The notes under the pieces were generated by a model that saw nothing but the letters and a program-made list of their open reading frames with translations, had not been told where the DNA came from and did not search any database. Made by a program: the position numbers and the translations under genes. Of a DNA stretch of 64,000 nt, positions 25,150 to 34,420 are shown piece after piece (the first letter of the stretch is position 1; each line of letters opens with the position of its first letter). The DNA lies in NCBI GenBank assembly GCA_964036045.1, contig OZ038381.1:154708352-154772351 (forward strand), in the 5' to 3' direction. This DNA is from Eutreptiella sp. 'Long Island Sound 2002'. Lineage: Eukaryota; Euglenozoa; Euglenophyceae; Eutreptiales; Eutreptiaceae.

Positions 25150-25339
25150 TTAGGGCGGGATGGCCCGACAGGAAGCCGACGTGGCCCGCTTTCCTGGAAG
25201 GGGGGGGCAGTGCCCTGCATCACGGATGCGGAGGCCAACAACTGGCTCACCCGGGCTGTGCGCACCGCCCTCACCCACTGGCGCTACCGCCGGCGGAACC
25301 TACCGCCGCCGCAGCCTCGGCCCCCCTGCAAGCGGCGAC

Positions 25340-28030
25340 GTAGGTAACGGCCGCGCCCCGCCGTCCCAGGTGAGGGGCGCAAGGGGATGGAGAAGGACCA
25401 GTGCCGCGGGACACCCTCCAACAGGGCCGGGCCCCCCGACCCAGGGCGCACTCCCAAGCCCCCCCACCGTAAGGCGCGGCGGGGCCCCGCAGCCCGCTAG
25501 CCGCTAACCACTGACCCGAGCCGCCACCCCAAGCACCCGCCGACCCTCCCTCCCCCCCCCCCTCCGGCCAACCGGCACCACGCGTGAGGCGGCGGCACGA
25601 CAGCCGGGCGCCCGAAGGATGGGCGAGGGCAGGAGACAAATGCATCCCCCCCGTCGGCGGCTGGCCCCTCGGGACTAAGACCACCAGGCCGCTGGAGAGC
25701 GGCGCCAGGGGACTGGGGAGGGGCCCCGGGAAACCCCCTCCCCCCCCCTCCCCCCCTTCTCCCCCCCCAGCCCGCGGACAGCCGGAGGCCGACCGGGGGG
25801 GTTGCAGCCCGGCACTCCCCCCGAGAGGGCCGCGGCACCCAGGGGGGGAAGCCACGACCGCGGCACGCTCTGCTGCACGCCGAGTGCTGCCACTCGGCCG
25901 CCCGCTCGCTCCCTCAGCGCCCGCAGCAGGCCGGCGGCCCTGCGCCAGCGCTCAAGGGCGCCCCGTAGACCGCGGCGGAACGGCGGCGCCCGCGAAAGCA
26001 GTATGGAGGGGGCGGCGGGGGAATAGACCGCGCCGGAGCCCCCGGGGGGGGCGGCGCACCGGCCGCCCCCCCCCCCCCCGCCAGGCTGACCCACCGACGG
26101 CCGGCCAGGCCGCGCCCGGGGCCCGGGGCTGCCCAACGGCCCTGGCTGAACAAGTGTACCCGAGAGGAATGCGCCGGCGATAAAGGGGGCCTGAGCCGAG
26201 GACCACAGACTGCCCCCCCGGAGAAGGGAGGTGGGGAACCACGGTGCGATCCCCCCTCCCCTCCCCCCCCACTCCCCCCTCCGGCTGGCCGGCCCTCCAC
26301 CCCCCCTCGGCAGAGGGGACGTCTCCCTTCCCCCCGAAGGCGCCGCGACGCCCAGGGCTGGGACACAGCTGAGCCCGCATGCCACGCGCCCCCACGCCCC
26401 CGACCGCCTGCTCCCACGAGGGCTGCAACGGGCGAGCAAACCCGCGCCGGCGCGCGAGGACGGCGCACGGGTCACATCCGGGGACACCACGGGAACACGA
26501 ACCGGAGCGGTATGGGGGCCACGCCCTCCGTACCCAGAGCGACGCAAATGGCACCCGCTCTGTTGCCTGCCCAGGGAAGGCGGGGAGACGGACCAAGGTA
26601 AGGCAACCCCCCGCCCCGCTAGGCCCCCCGGCCACACCTCCAGGGAGGGCGGCACACAGGCCGCCCCCTCCCCCCCCCCCCCGCTGGGCTGACCCGCTGA
26701 CGGCAGGCCGCGCCCGGCGCCTAGGGCTGCCACACAACCCCGGCCGAACAAGCATACACGGGGGGAATGAGCCGGCGAAGAAGGGGGGTCCGGGTCGGGG
26801 GCCACGGGCCGCCCCCCCCAGGGGAGGGGGGGCGTCCCCCCTTCCCCCCTGAGGATCGCAGCGCCCGAGGAGAGGACACAGCAGGGCCCAAAAGCCACGC
26901 GTCTCCACGCCCGGACCGCCTGCTCTCACGGGGGCCGCAACAGGCACGCGAACCAGAGCCGACGCACAACGCCGCCACACGGACCACGCCCGGGGGCGAC
27001 ACGCGAACAGGAACCGGAGCAGTATGGGGGCCACGCCCTCCATGGCCGGAGCGATGCCGATGACAGCCGCCTTGTTGCCTGCCCAGGGAAGGGAGAGGGA
27101 CGGACGGAGACAAAAGCACAGGCCGCCCCCCACCCCCCCCGCCCTGGCCGCGCAGGCCCGCCCCAAGGGAGGCACACAACCCCACGCCGGGCAGGGGGAA
27201 ATGGGACCCCCCCCCCCCCCCCCCAAAAAAAACCAAAAACAAGCCAAACGTAGCACGGGACCGAGGCGGGACACGCGGAGGGGCTCGGACCGCGTGGAAC
27301 GGCCCTACTGGCGCCCAGCACCGGGACCGCGCGAGGTGCGCGCGCCACGCCGACCCAGGGGGGGGGGGGGGACGCAGACGCCGCGAGAGCGCGAGCACAC
27401 GAACACGCAAAGGACACGCGGGGAATACCAGAAGGGCAACCGGACCAAGCCCGCGGAACGCACAGACTGCATGGAATGGCGTACCAGCGAGCGAGGATAA
27501 GGGACACCCGGACAGGACGACCCGCCACACACAGCGCGAAAACAGCGGGGCGGGGGGAAGAAACAGGGAAGACACAAAGCCCGGCACCGGCCCCAACCCC
27601 CCCGAACCGGCCGCGAGCGCCGCGCACACACGACCAGGGCACTGCATCCGCCAAGGCAGTAGTGGCGCACCGCGCCACGCACCAGCCCCACGGCTAGGCA
27701 GCCTGCGCGCCAGCCCACGGGGGTCCCACTGGTGACAAGCCAGTAGCACGGGCCCGGCGGCGCCGGCACCCCGGGCGACCACACATTAGGGGGGCGACGC
27801 GGTGGGTGAGCGCCTGCAGCCACGGCTGCTAAGTGAAGCACTGACCGCGGAGTGGCGAAATGGGGAAGCCGGGGAGGGACGGGGCTCCGAGCCCTGTGAA
27901 CCTGGGAGACTCCGCCACCAGGAAGGAGGTGTGTCATGAAGGGCCCCCCACTAGGACCTGGTGGGGAGGATATCACCTGGCCCGACCAGGTGGCCCCCCG
28001 GGGCCGAAAGGCGTCTAGTACCCGGAAAAT
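25340..28030. repeat. extreme GC-rich region with about 510-bp repeats
   Basis: No gene is recognised. The phrases TATGGGGGCCACGCCCTCC (26511 and 27022), TTGCCTGCCCAGGGAAGG (26563 and 27074) and GACCGCCTGCTC (26401 and 26914) recur about 510 bp apart. An older related unit begins near 25.8 kb. Long poly-C and poly-G tracts punctuate it. Long frames on both strands are composition artefacts. From about 27.5 to 28.02 kb the sequence is less repetitive, and I see nothing in it. Confidence 0.6.
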
Positions 28031-28053
28031 CAAACCTCAAACCTCAAACCTCA
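28031..28053. repeat. short CCTCAAA tandem repeat at element junction
   Basis: Three to four copies of CCTCAAA lie exactly where the family A gag fragment stops and the GC-rich block begins. Too short for a telomere, but it marks a join. Confidence 0.6.
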
Positions 28054-28307
28054 GGGAGCATAGGTAGCTCCACTATCTGTGTGCGCACACTGAGGTCAGT
28101 CTCATAGACCGGGAAAGTTTTCTCCAGTCTTCAGAGCACCACAGCCCATGTGGAACAGGTTTTCACAATCCGCTTCACCTGTTTTTCCAAAATTTTCTTT
28201 TTGCATGAGCGTTTCAACAGTGAACATTTAGTGGCCACATCCACATGGGATTGGCCAGTCAGCAAAAGAAACTCAGCAAATTCTTCTGCCCATTCGGGCG
28301 GATTTTT
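28051..28307 (-). pseudogene. gag of family A copy 2, distal fragment
   Basis: Reads PPEWAEEFAEFLLLTG through VETDLSVR-like sequence to LPEV, matching residues about 335 to 420 of the intact gag at 61547. It joins the proximal fragment at 42857-43856 once the DNA transposon between them is removed. It carries a frameshift near 28131 (after CSTWAVVL) and is truncated at 28051 against the CCTCAAA repeat, so the rest of this copy (pol, 3' LTR) is missing. Confidence 0.85.
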
Positions 28308-28336
28308 CTTAGGCGGCCCAAGTTGCATGGTCAAAA
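28308..28336 (+). repeat. left terminal inverted repeat of the DNA transposon
   Basis: 29 bp starting CTTAGGCGGCCC and ending GGTCAAAA, complementary to 42828-42856 with one mismatch at position 11. It abuts five T bases of the gag target. Confidence 0.85.
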
Positions 28337-28656
28337 TGTGCCCAAAACTGCCTCTCCACGGCACTGCGAAAAAATAGTCCTTTTGGGGGGGACCTAAAAC
28401 ACAAGAACCAAAAATCCTGTGAAAAGCAATTAACTGGTCCATTTTCCTTTATTTTCAACAAACCCGACTGCCCGGGAAAATGATTTATTTCCACAAAAAT
28501 GAAGTTCTTTTTTGGGAAAACCACCACTTTTTGTTTCCTATACCACTTATGCTTTGCAAAAAAAACACCCATGAGCTTTCAATCTTTTGGAAAACCAGTT
28601 TTCGAAAGCCATGTTGCACGCTGCACGACAAGAAGCATTTTTTGGCACCCCTTCTT

Positions 28657-28674
28657 TGCGCGAGGCCTCGCGCA
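28657..28674. repeat. 18-bp palindrome copy nearest the left end
   Basis: Exact TGCGCGAGGCCTCGCGCA, 320 bp inside the left TIR and 134 bp beyond the gene's stop codon. A degenerate copy lies at 28764-28782. Confidence 0.9.
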
Positions 28675-28807
28675 AACACCAACACAACAGCGCAATAAAA
28701 TGCATCACAGAGAAAAATGTGCCACACAAGGTGACAGCATAAAGGTCGTCGAAGAGGAATGCATGGCGCGAGCCCTCACGCATAATATATCAAAACAAGC
28801 GAAGAAA

Positions 28808-29171
28808 TTACTTTTTCTTCGGAACAGTTTGCATCTTAGAACCCAATGCCTTAGGAACGGACGTCTTATCCTTAGGCGGTGGCTTTGCGGGCTCGCTTCT
28901 TGGTTGGGACTGACGGGCTGGCTGCTTGAATGGAACTCGGGCCCCGGTCTCCTCGGACCTCGGCTTCGCTGCCACTTTCTTCGCTGCCTTGCCCTGGGAG
29001 ACCTGCGCTTCCTCCTCCTCTTCTTCCTCGCTCTCCTCCTCTTCATCCCCATCGCTCTCGTCCGATTCTGCACCGGTAACCGACTTCGCTGCCTGAGGCT
29101 TGGAGGCAGTCTTCTTCTTCTTGGGGGCTGGTTCCCCACCAGTAGACTTCCGCTTTGCAGGGGCCAGTGCT
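28808..29171 (-). CDS. last exon (3' part) of the DNA transposon gene: charged C-terminal tail
   Basis: Continues the frame of the exon at 37342-37773 across the inserted LINE: VEKGQAA then EALAPAKRKSTGG. It encodes a Lys/Pro-rich stretch (PAPKKKKTASK, a plausible nuclear localisation signal), an acidic run of Glu/Asp/Ser, then Lys/Pro-rich sequence ending VPKKK and TAA at 28808-28810. Alternating basic and acidic low-complexity tails are common in DNA-binding nuclear proteins. That role is inference. Confidence 0.7.
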
Positions 29172-29185
29172 TCTGCAGCTTGACC
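29172..29185. repeat. LINE-2 target-site duplication, left copy
   Basis: TCTGCAGCTTGACC, identical to 37328-37341. The 14-bp length is usual for target-primed LINE insertion. Confidence 0.9.
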
Positions 29186-29475
29186 CCTTTTGCACATAGA
29201 CACATTTTGAGTTCGGTGAAGACTGTTCGATCAAATTTACACTGCAAAACTACTTTACAGCAGAACCCAGTAGGCAGAGTCACCCGATGGATGCCCCTTA
29301 CGCCATTGGGTCAGTGGAAATTCGGGTGCTCGGCGCCTCAAGATCCTGCAGGGCGTCCGCCGGCACATGAGGGGGTGATATATGCAATATATCATGAGAG
29401 TTGGATGTGCATTCGAGACTGTAAGCGAAGCTCGGCTAACAGAGGGTACTTTCGACTGTGGTCAGGGTGGAATAG

Positions 29476-30144
29476 CTAGCTACATCGTGTGGAATTACTG
29501 GAGGCATGAGGAGAGACATACAACAGGTTCAGGCCGCTAGTTCGGGGGGAAGAATCTGTCGATCCGAGGCTGTTTGGGATCAGGAGGGTGTGCGGCCGGG
29601 GGGGGGGGGGCGGGTTCACTGCGTTTTCCCCCTTTGTGCTGCGCCTGGGCTCCGTCACGTCGGGGCGTCTCAGGGGGAGGAGGGGGGGGGGGACCGGGGC
29701 CCATAGGCTGCAGGTAGGCGTCCAGAGCGCGTTGCGCTGCGCTGGGCTTTGCTGGCTTGGGCTGTGCCGGGGGGGGGGGCGTTTTTTCCGCTGTGGTTGA
29801 TTCGAGGCTTTGCGCATCGGGGGTGTCAACACCGCCGCACGCAGGGCCGAGGGGGGAACGTATTTTGGCGGGTCCCGGGGGGCATGGCCTCTGCAGGTAC
29901 TGAATTCACCCAGGGAATCAAAATAATTGTTTCTGGTTACTGGTGGGCCGATGGCCCCGGGCGGGTTGTCGTGGAGAAATTTGTTGGCGTCCTCGATGAG
30001 TGGTTTGAGCGCCCTATTGCATTTAACCAGGGCGCTGTCAAAGTCCTTAGCATGCATAGCGGGGTCCTTGCCTGACGGAGCGTTTTTGGGACGAGCGTTC
30101 TGGTAGCGAGTCGTCTGTCCCCACGGTGGCTGGCTCTCCACCAT
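29476..30144 (-). CDS. LINE-2 third ORF, function unknown
   Basis: A 222-codon frame starting MVESQPPWGQTTRY, 29 nt after the ORF2 stop and inside the LINE borders. The first 75 residues have balanced composition (MHAKDFDSALVKCNRALKPL; NKFLHDNPPGAIGPP). The rest is Pro/Ser/Arg-rich. It ends at TAG 29476-29478. No domain is recognised. It could be a real downstream ORF or an extension of ORF2 beyond a mutated stop. Confidence 0.4.
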   Translation of the reverse strand: MVESQPPWGQTTRYQNARPKNAPSGKDPAMHAKDFDSALVKCNRALKPLIEDANKFLHDNPPGAIGPPVTRNNYFDSLGEFSTCRGHAPRDPPKYVPPSALRAAVLTPPMRKASNQPQRKKRPPPRHSPSQQSPAQRNALWTPTCSLWAPVPPPLLPLRRPDVTEPRRSTKGENAVNPPPPPRPHTLLIPNSLGSTDSSPRTSGLNLLYVSPHASSNSTRCS

Positions 30145-30173
30145 TCGAGTGCTAATTTGTCAAAAGAGGGGGG

Positions 30174-33100
30174 TCAGGCGCTGGAGAGACACTGCTGGAA
30201 CCACTGCATGGTGGGACAGAGGGCGCAGAATGAGATGGGATCCATCGGGTGCACTTCTTGACATTTAGGGCATGTTCGGTCACTGGTGTCACAGTGAGGT
30301 CTGTAGTCCTGACAACCATACGTGCCTGACACCCACTTGAATGCGATTGCCGAGAAAAAGCTGCTCTGTCGGAGAAAGCTTGCGCTGGTGCCGAAGTGCA
30401 GGCGCGTGTGTGGGTGGGTCGGGAAGAGGGAGCGGGTGTGGTGTTTCGGGATTTTTGAGATGAGGGCTAGGCCCCCACTAGTGACCACTCCCGCAGGGGG
30501 GGGGGGGTAGGAGGGAGGGGTGCCACAGTAATGCCTGAGCGGCCCATTTTGGGAAGTAGTCCGCGAGCTCGTTTCCCATAAAGTGTGCGTGGCCCTTGAT
30601 CCAAGCCACATGGATCAGGTGGGGGAGGGGGGCGAGGAGGGATGTGTAGGCAGTGTCTCGTGTGCCCTGTGTGTAAGTGGACGGCCTCGCTGGGGGGGGG
30701 TTGGAAAGGGCCCGGTTGACCGCTTCGACTGTGTCAAGGTTATCACCCAAGATCACCACCGGAGTATTGGGGAGGATGTTGGGGAGGTGAGCTAACGCCA
30801 TTGCCATGGCCCATTGCTCAGAGCCCCCTGAAGTGGGCGAGGGTGACGAGCGGCAGAGGACGTAACACTGTTGTTGCCAAAAGATAGTGAAGGCGCTGCC
30901 ATGGCCCCCATCACCCGAGCTTCGATCTGTATAGATCCACGCCGTGTCATCAAAGGGGAGCTCGGCGACGAGGTTAGCCGCCTTAATGCACCCCCACCCC
31001 ATTAGATCCTCATGGTTTAGAACGTGGCGGAGGTTAGGCAGGTGGAACCAGTGTCCTTCACAGGTGCTATCCATGAGGTCCGCTTGAAGAGGAACCGGGA
31101 TGTCGGGGTAGCGGGTTTGCGGGGAAGAGAAGGGTGGGAAAAGGTGGTAGTGGGTTATGTCACCCCGGGGGAGAGGACAGGTGTTGGGGGGGGTGAAGGT
31201 GAAGTTACTCTGTTCCGTGATGGTAGCGGATTCCCCCGTGTCGAAGCAAATGGTGGCTGTTTTTTTGTAGACTTTGGTAACCGTGGCCAGGCAGGGGGGG
31301 GCATTTCGGGGTGCAGCATACAGTCGTTCTCGCTCGTGCAGTTCACAGGGGAGGCAGGGGTTCCATGGTCCAGGGGCGTGGAATCAAAGACTCAGGCGGT
31401 TGGCCGCATCCAGGAAGCTATCTTGAAGGGCATTTTGCCGTGTCAAAAGGAGGGCGTCTCTAACTGCCACACAACTGGCCGGGGGCCCCTCCTGGTTCAG
31501 GTACCTTAGTCCCGCCTCAACAAAAGACTTGTGAACCGCTATTCCCAGGTGGCGGAGGCCTAGCCCCAATTTAGCACGTGGCTGGTATATGTCCTTAGTG
31601 GAGACTTTGGGCGAGATTCTGCCATGCGTAGCAAGCTCTTTCGAGACCGCTGCCGTGAGCTCATCTATTTCGCTGGGGAGAAAAGGGTGGGCAATGGGGC
31701 GGTAGGTGAGGATTGGTATTAGTTGGACATTCACCAGTTCAACCAGCTCAGGGAGGGTGAGGCCAAGCGGGGAAAGGTGTACGAAGTAGCTGCTCAGTTC
31801 TGAGTGTATTTGGTGTCGGAGTTGCGGGGGGTGCTTATCGTTGTAGATGTAAACACCCAGGTATTTGTAGCCCTTTCGTGGCTGTTTGGTATCCGGGTCG
31901 ACAGTAGAAAGTGTGAAGCCGCTTGGGCTCTGGAAGTCATGCTGTGGGACGCCACCCAGGGCGTGCACCTCTGACTTGTCACAGTTCAATTGGAGCCCCC
32001 ATGTCCTGGCGTCCGTGTCATAGAAGTCAATTAACTTTTGGATGTAGGTTTGGGAGGGTGATCGGTACAATTTGTCATCGATGAAAGCGTGTGCTGAGGT
32101 CTCGGCGGGTCTCTCCAACGGAGAGGGTTGAGGGGCTGCATGGAGCAGCACGTTAGAATAAAGGATGAACAGGACAGGGGACATGGGGCAGCCCTGGCGG
32201 AGGCCCCTGGTTTGGAGGTAGTGGTAGGGTGTGACATTGCTGACAAGAGGGGCATCCTGGGTGTGGGCGTAGAGTCCACTGATCAGGTCTACCAGTCCCG
32301 CCGGCATTCGATAGTGGTGGAGGACCCGACGGAGGGTGGGGTGGGGAACGCTGTTAAAGGCCTTGTTAAAATCAATGTAAAGATGGTAGGCCTGGGGGTT
32401 TCGGGCGATTTCTGCCGTGACGTGAAAAAGGTGGTCCATGGTTCGGAAATTCGGCATGCCCCCGTGTTGGCTGTGGTGCATGAGGGAATGATCTCTGATG
32501 AAGGTTTGGAGGGCGGAGGCGGCATGTCGGGCCACTAGCTTGTAGACAGTGTTTAAAAGGGCTATTGGGTGGTAGTTTGCGGGGTCATGGGGGCATTTTT
32601 TCTTGTAGATCAAACATACTTGGGCGGTCGTCCAGTGGGGAGGCAGGGGCTCATGCAGGAAGCGATTTACCATGAGAAAGAAGAGCGTCTGCAGGTGGGC
32701 GGGGAGGACAGAGAGCAGGTAGGTGTTGATGTGGTCATCTCCTCCTGCCTTGCGTGGGTTAGCCGAGTGGAGGATGTCGGTGAACTCTGACCATGTCATG
32801 TCCGGGATGTCCTGAGTTCCTGTGCCCGAAGGGCACTGGGGGGTGTGGCTCAGGAGGCGCTCTGTGAAATCGTCGGGGGGGGTGCAGTCAGGCGAACCCC
32901 CCAAGTGGAGGAGCGTATCGGAAAATATCTTTGCAACCTCCTTGGTGTCTGTAGCAAGGGTTCCGTCAGAGCGCCTGAGGGAGATTGGAGCCTGATCCGG
33001 GGGTTGGAGGTGTTTCTGGATGGCACTCTTGAGTTGGCGGCCCTGGACGATCGCTCTGTGTACCGCGGTCCGGGCCGATTTCTGTTTTGCTTTCTGCCAT

Positions 33101-34420
33101 TCATCGAGGTAGTCATTGAGCTGCCTCATTTTTTCTCCAATACGGGGGTGGGAGGCTGGGGGGAGGGCATTGGCCAATTGGGTGAATTCTTTCTGAATTT
33201 TTGACGGGGCTGTCCCTCCCGCCAGGGTGGTAATCGAGTGGTAGGCCTCTGAGCACTCTCGGAGAATGGCGTCCACTATCGGGACCAGGTCAGAGGTCGG
33301 GACGTCAGGGAGGTGTTTGTTAAAGTCCTCACACCATTTCTCGAGGGGTTGCAGTCCCCCTTGAAGACGGAGCAATTCCTGTTTCTTTAGCCTTCGGAAG
33401 CGTTTACGGGGGGGTGGGGGGGGTTGTGTGGGGATGAGGGGTGAGTGAAGTTGTGCTGTGACAGGGTGGTGGTCGGTAGAGCAATCACCATAGAGAATTG
33501 AAGCGTCAGCAATTTTTCGGTCATGGAAGAGGCTCCTCGAAGCAAAGATGTAGTCCAATCTGTTCTTAGACGCCGGTCGGGTCCACCCCAGGGCAGTGCT
33601 GTGCATGTGTCGGTACGTATCGATCCATGACGGGTTACTGTCCGATGTTTTGGAAGTGACCCATGCCCACGGGTTGGAGTCGGCGTGCAAGGAGTCTAGA
33701 TGGGGATTGCGGATGCAGTTGAAATCACCACCCACCACATGGTAAGGGTATCGGGAAAGAAGACGCGACAGGTTGATTTCAATCAGGGGGCGCCTGGTAA
33801 TTGCGGGTGGGGGCGAGTAGAGAGAAGTGAAGAGTGTGGGGGGGCCGCCCGGGAGGGTTATTTCAACCGAGCACATGAGTCCATCGTTGTCCGAGTTCGG
33901 AACAAACTTTGTGTAGCGCCGCAAAGCCGAAGAGACCACGATGGCAATGCCATTCTTCTTCTCTCTCTTGTTGATGTTGGTGAAAATTTTGCATTTTTCC
34001 CCCCCGTGGCTAAAGATGTGTGGGAGGCTGGGCTCTTCGTTCAGTTCCTGGAGGAGCAAGACATGGTATCCTTTTTGTAGGTGGTGGAAAATGAAGGGGG
34101 TGGGGGGTTTCTTTTCCAGGTTGTGTGAAAGGATTTTGAGCGTGGGGGGCGGGGGGTTGTTGAGCTTTGCAGCTGGGCGCACATATCCCTTGCTTTGCCT
34201 CCAACTGGTCACGGGAGGAGGCTCAAGACCAAAGCAAGCCAGATCAGGCAAGCGTGATGGTCGCGGGTTTTTAGGAGTGGGGCGGGGGCGGAGGGGTTCA
34301 GAGGATTCAGGGGGGGTGCTCAAACGATGCGCGCCGGGTTGAGGGACGCCGAGGCGTTGAAGCAGTTCGCTAAGCTTGCCCGCTGCCGTCTTGAGTCTCG
34401 GCGTCAGGCTCGGCGTCTAG
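30174..34420 (-). CDS. LINE-2 ORF2: APE endonuclease, reverse transcriptase, RNase H, zinc finger (minor breaks)
   Basis: Main frame 34420-31384, then the same frame continues past one TGA (31384-31386, after RLSL) to about 30500, where a poly-G run shifts the frame into 30174-30500. Endonuclease: KILSHNLEKK, LLQELN, VVGGDFNCI, NRLDYIFAS, STDHHPV. RT: LYIDFNKAFNSV, RQGCPMSPVLF, AFIDDKLY. RNase H (30.7-31.0 kb): IYTDRSSGDGG, SEQWAMAMAL, LGDNLDTVEAV, WIKGHAHFMGNELADYF, with all four catalytic positions visible. Zinc finger: CDTSDRTCPKCQEVH...FCALCP. There is no in-frame ATG ahead of the endonuclease. The frame overlaps the end of ORF1 by about 50 nt, so translation probably depends on frameshifting or reinitiation. 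Confidence 0.88.

Larger units (their letters stand above)
21204..25339 (+). pseudogene. RS-motif ORF, Gly/Arg-rich middle, split by an LTR element
   Basis: The ATG at 21204 begins MSDSDGSPEQDDCHHRQSRS, and its SRSRSP motif resembles the start of LINE-1 ORF1 (KTRSRSP). It then passes into Gly/Arg/Pro-rich sequence in other frames (21337-22791 and 22428-22935). The last stretch before the inserted LTR element reads PEDHERVLQAVI. Skipping 22940-25153 (the element plus one copy of the TTAG duplication) continues that frame as RAGWPDRKPTWPAFLEG and on to a TAG near 25339. It is probably an ORF1 of another GC-rich LINE copy. Function is unknown and there are several frame changes. Confidence 0.45.

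Noticed and set aside
25500-28030. Minus-strand frames of up to 440 codons
   Set aside because: Extreme GC content and poly-C/G tracts remove stops in all frames; no protein-like composition or domain.
28031-28053. CCTCAAA repeat as a telomere remnant
   Set aside because: Only three to four units, and the motif is not the usual TTTAGGG or TTAGGG type.
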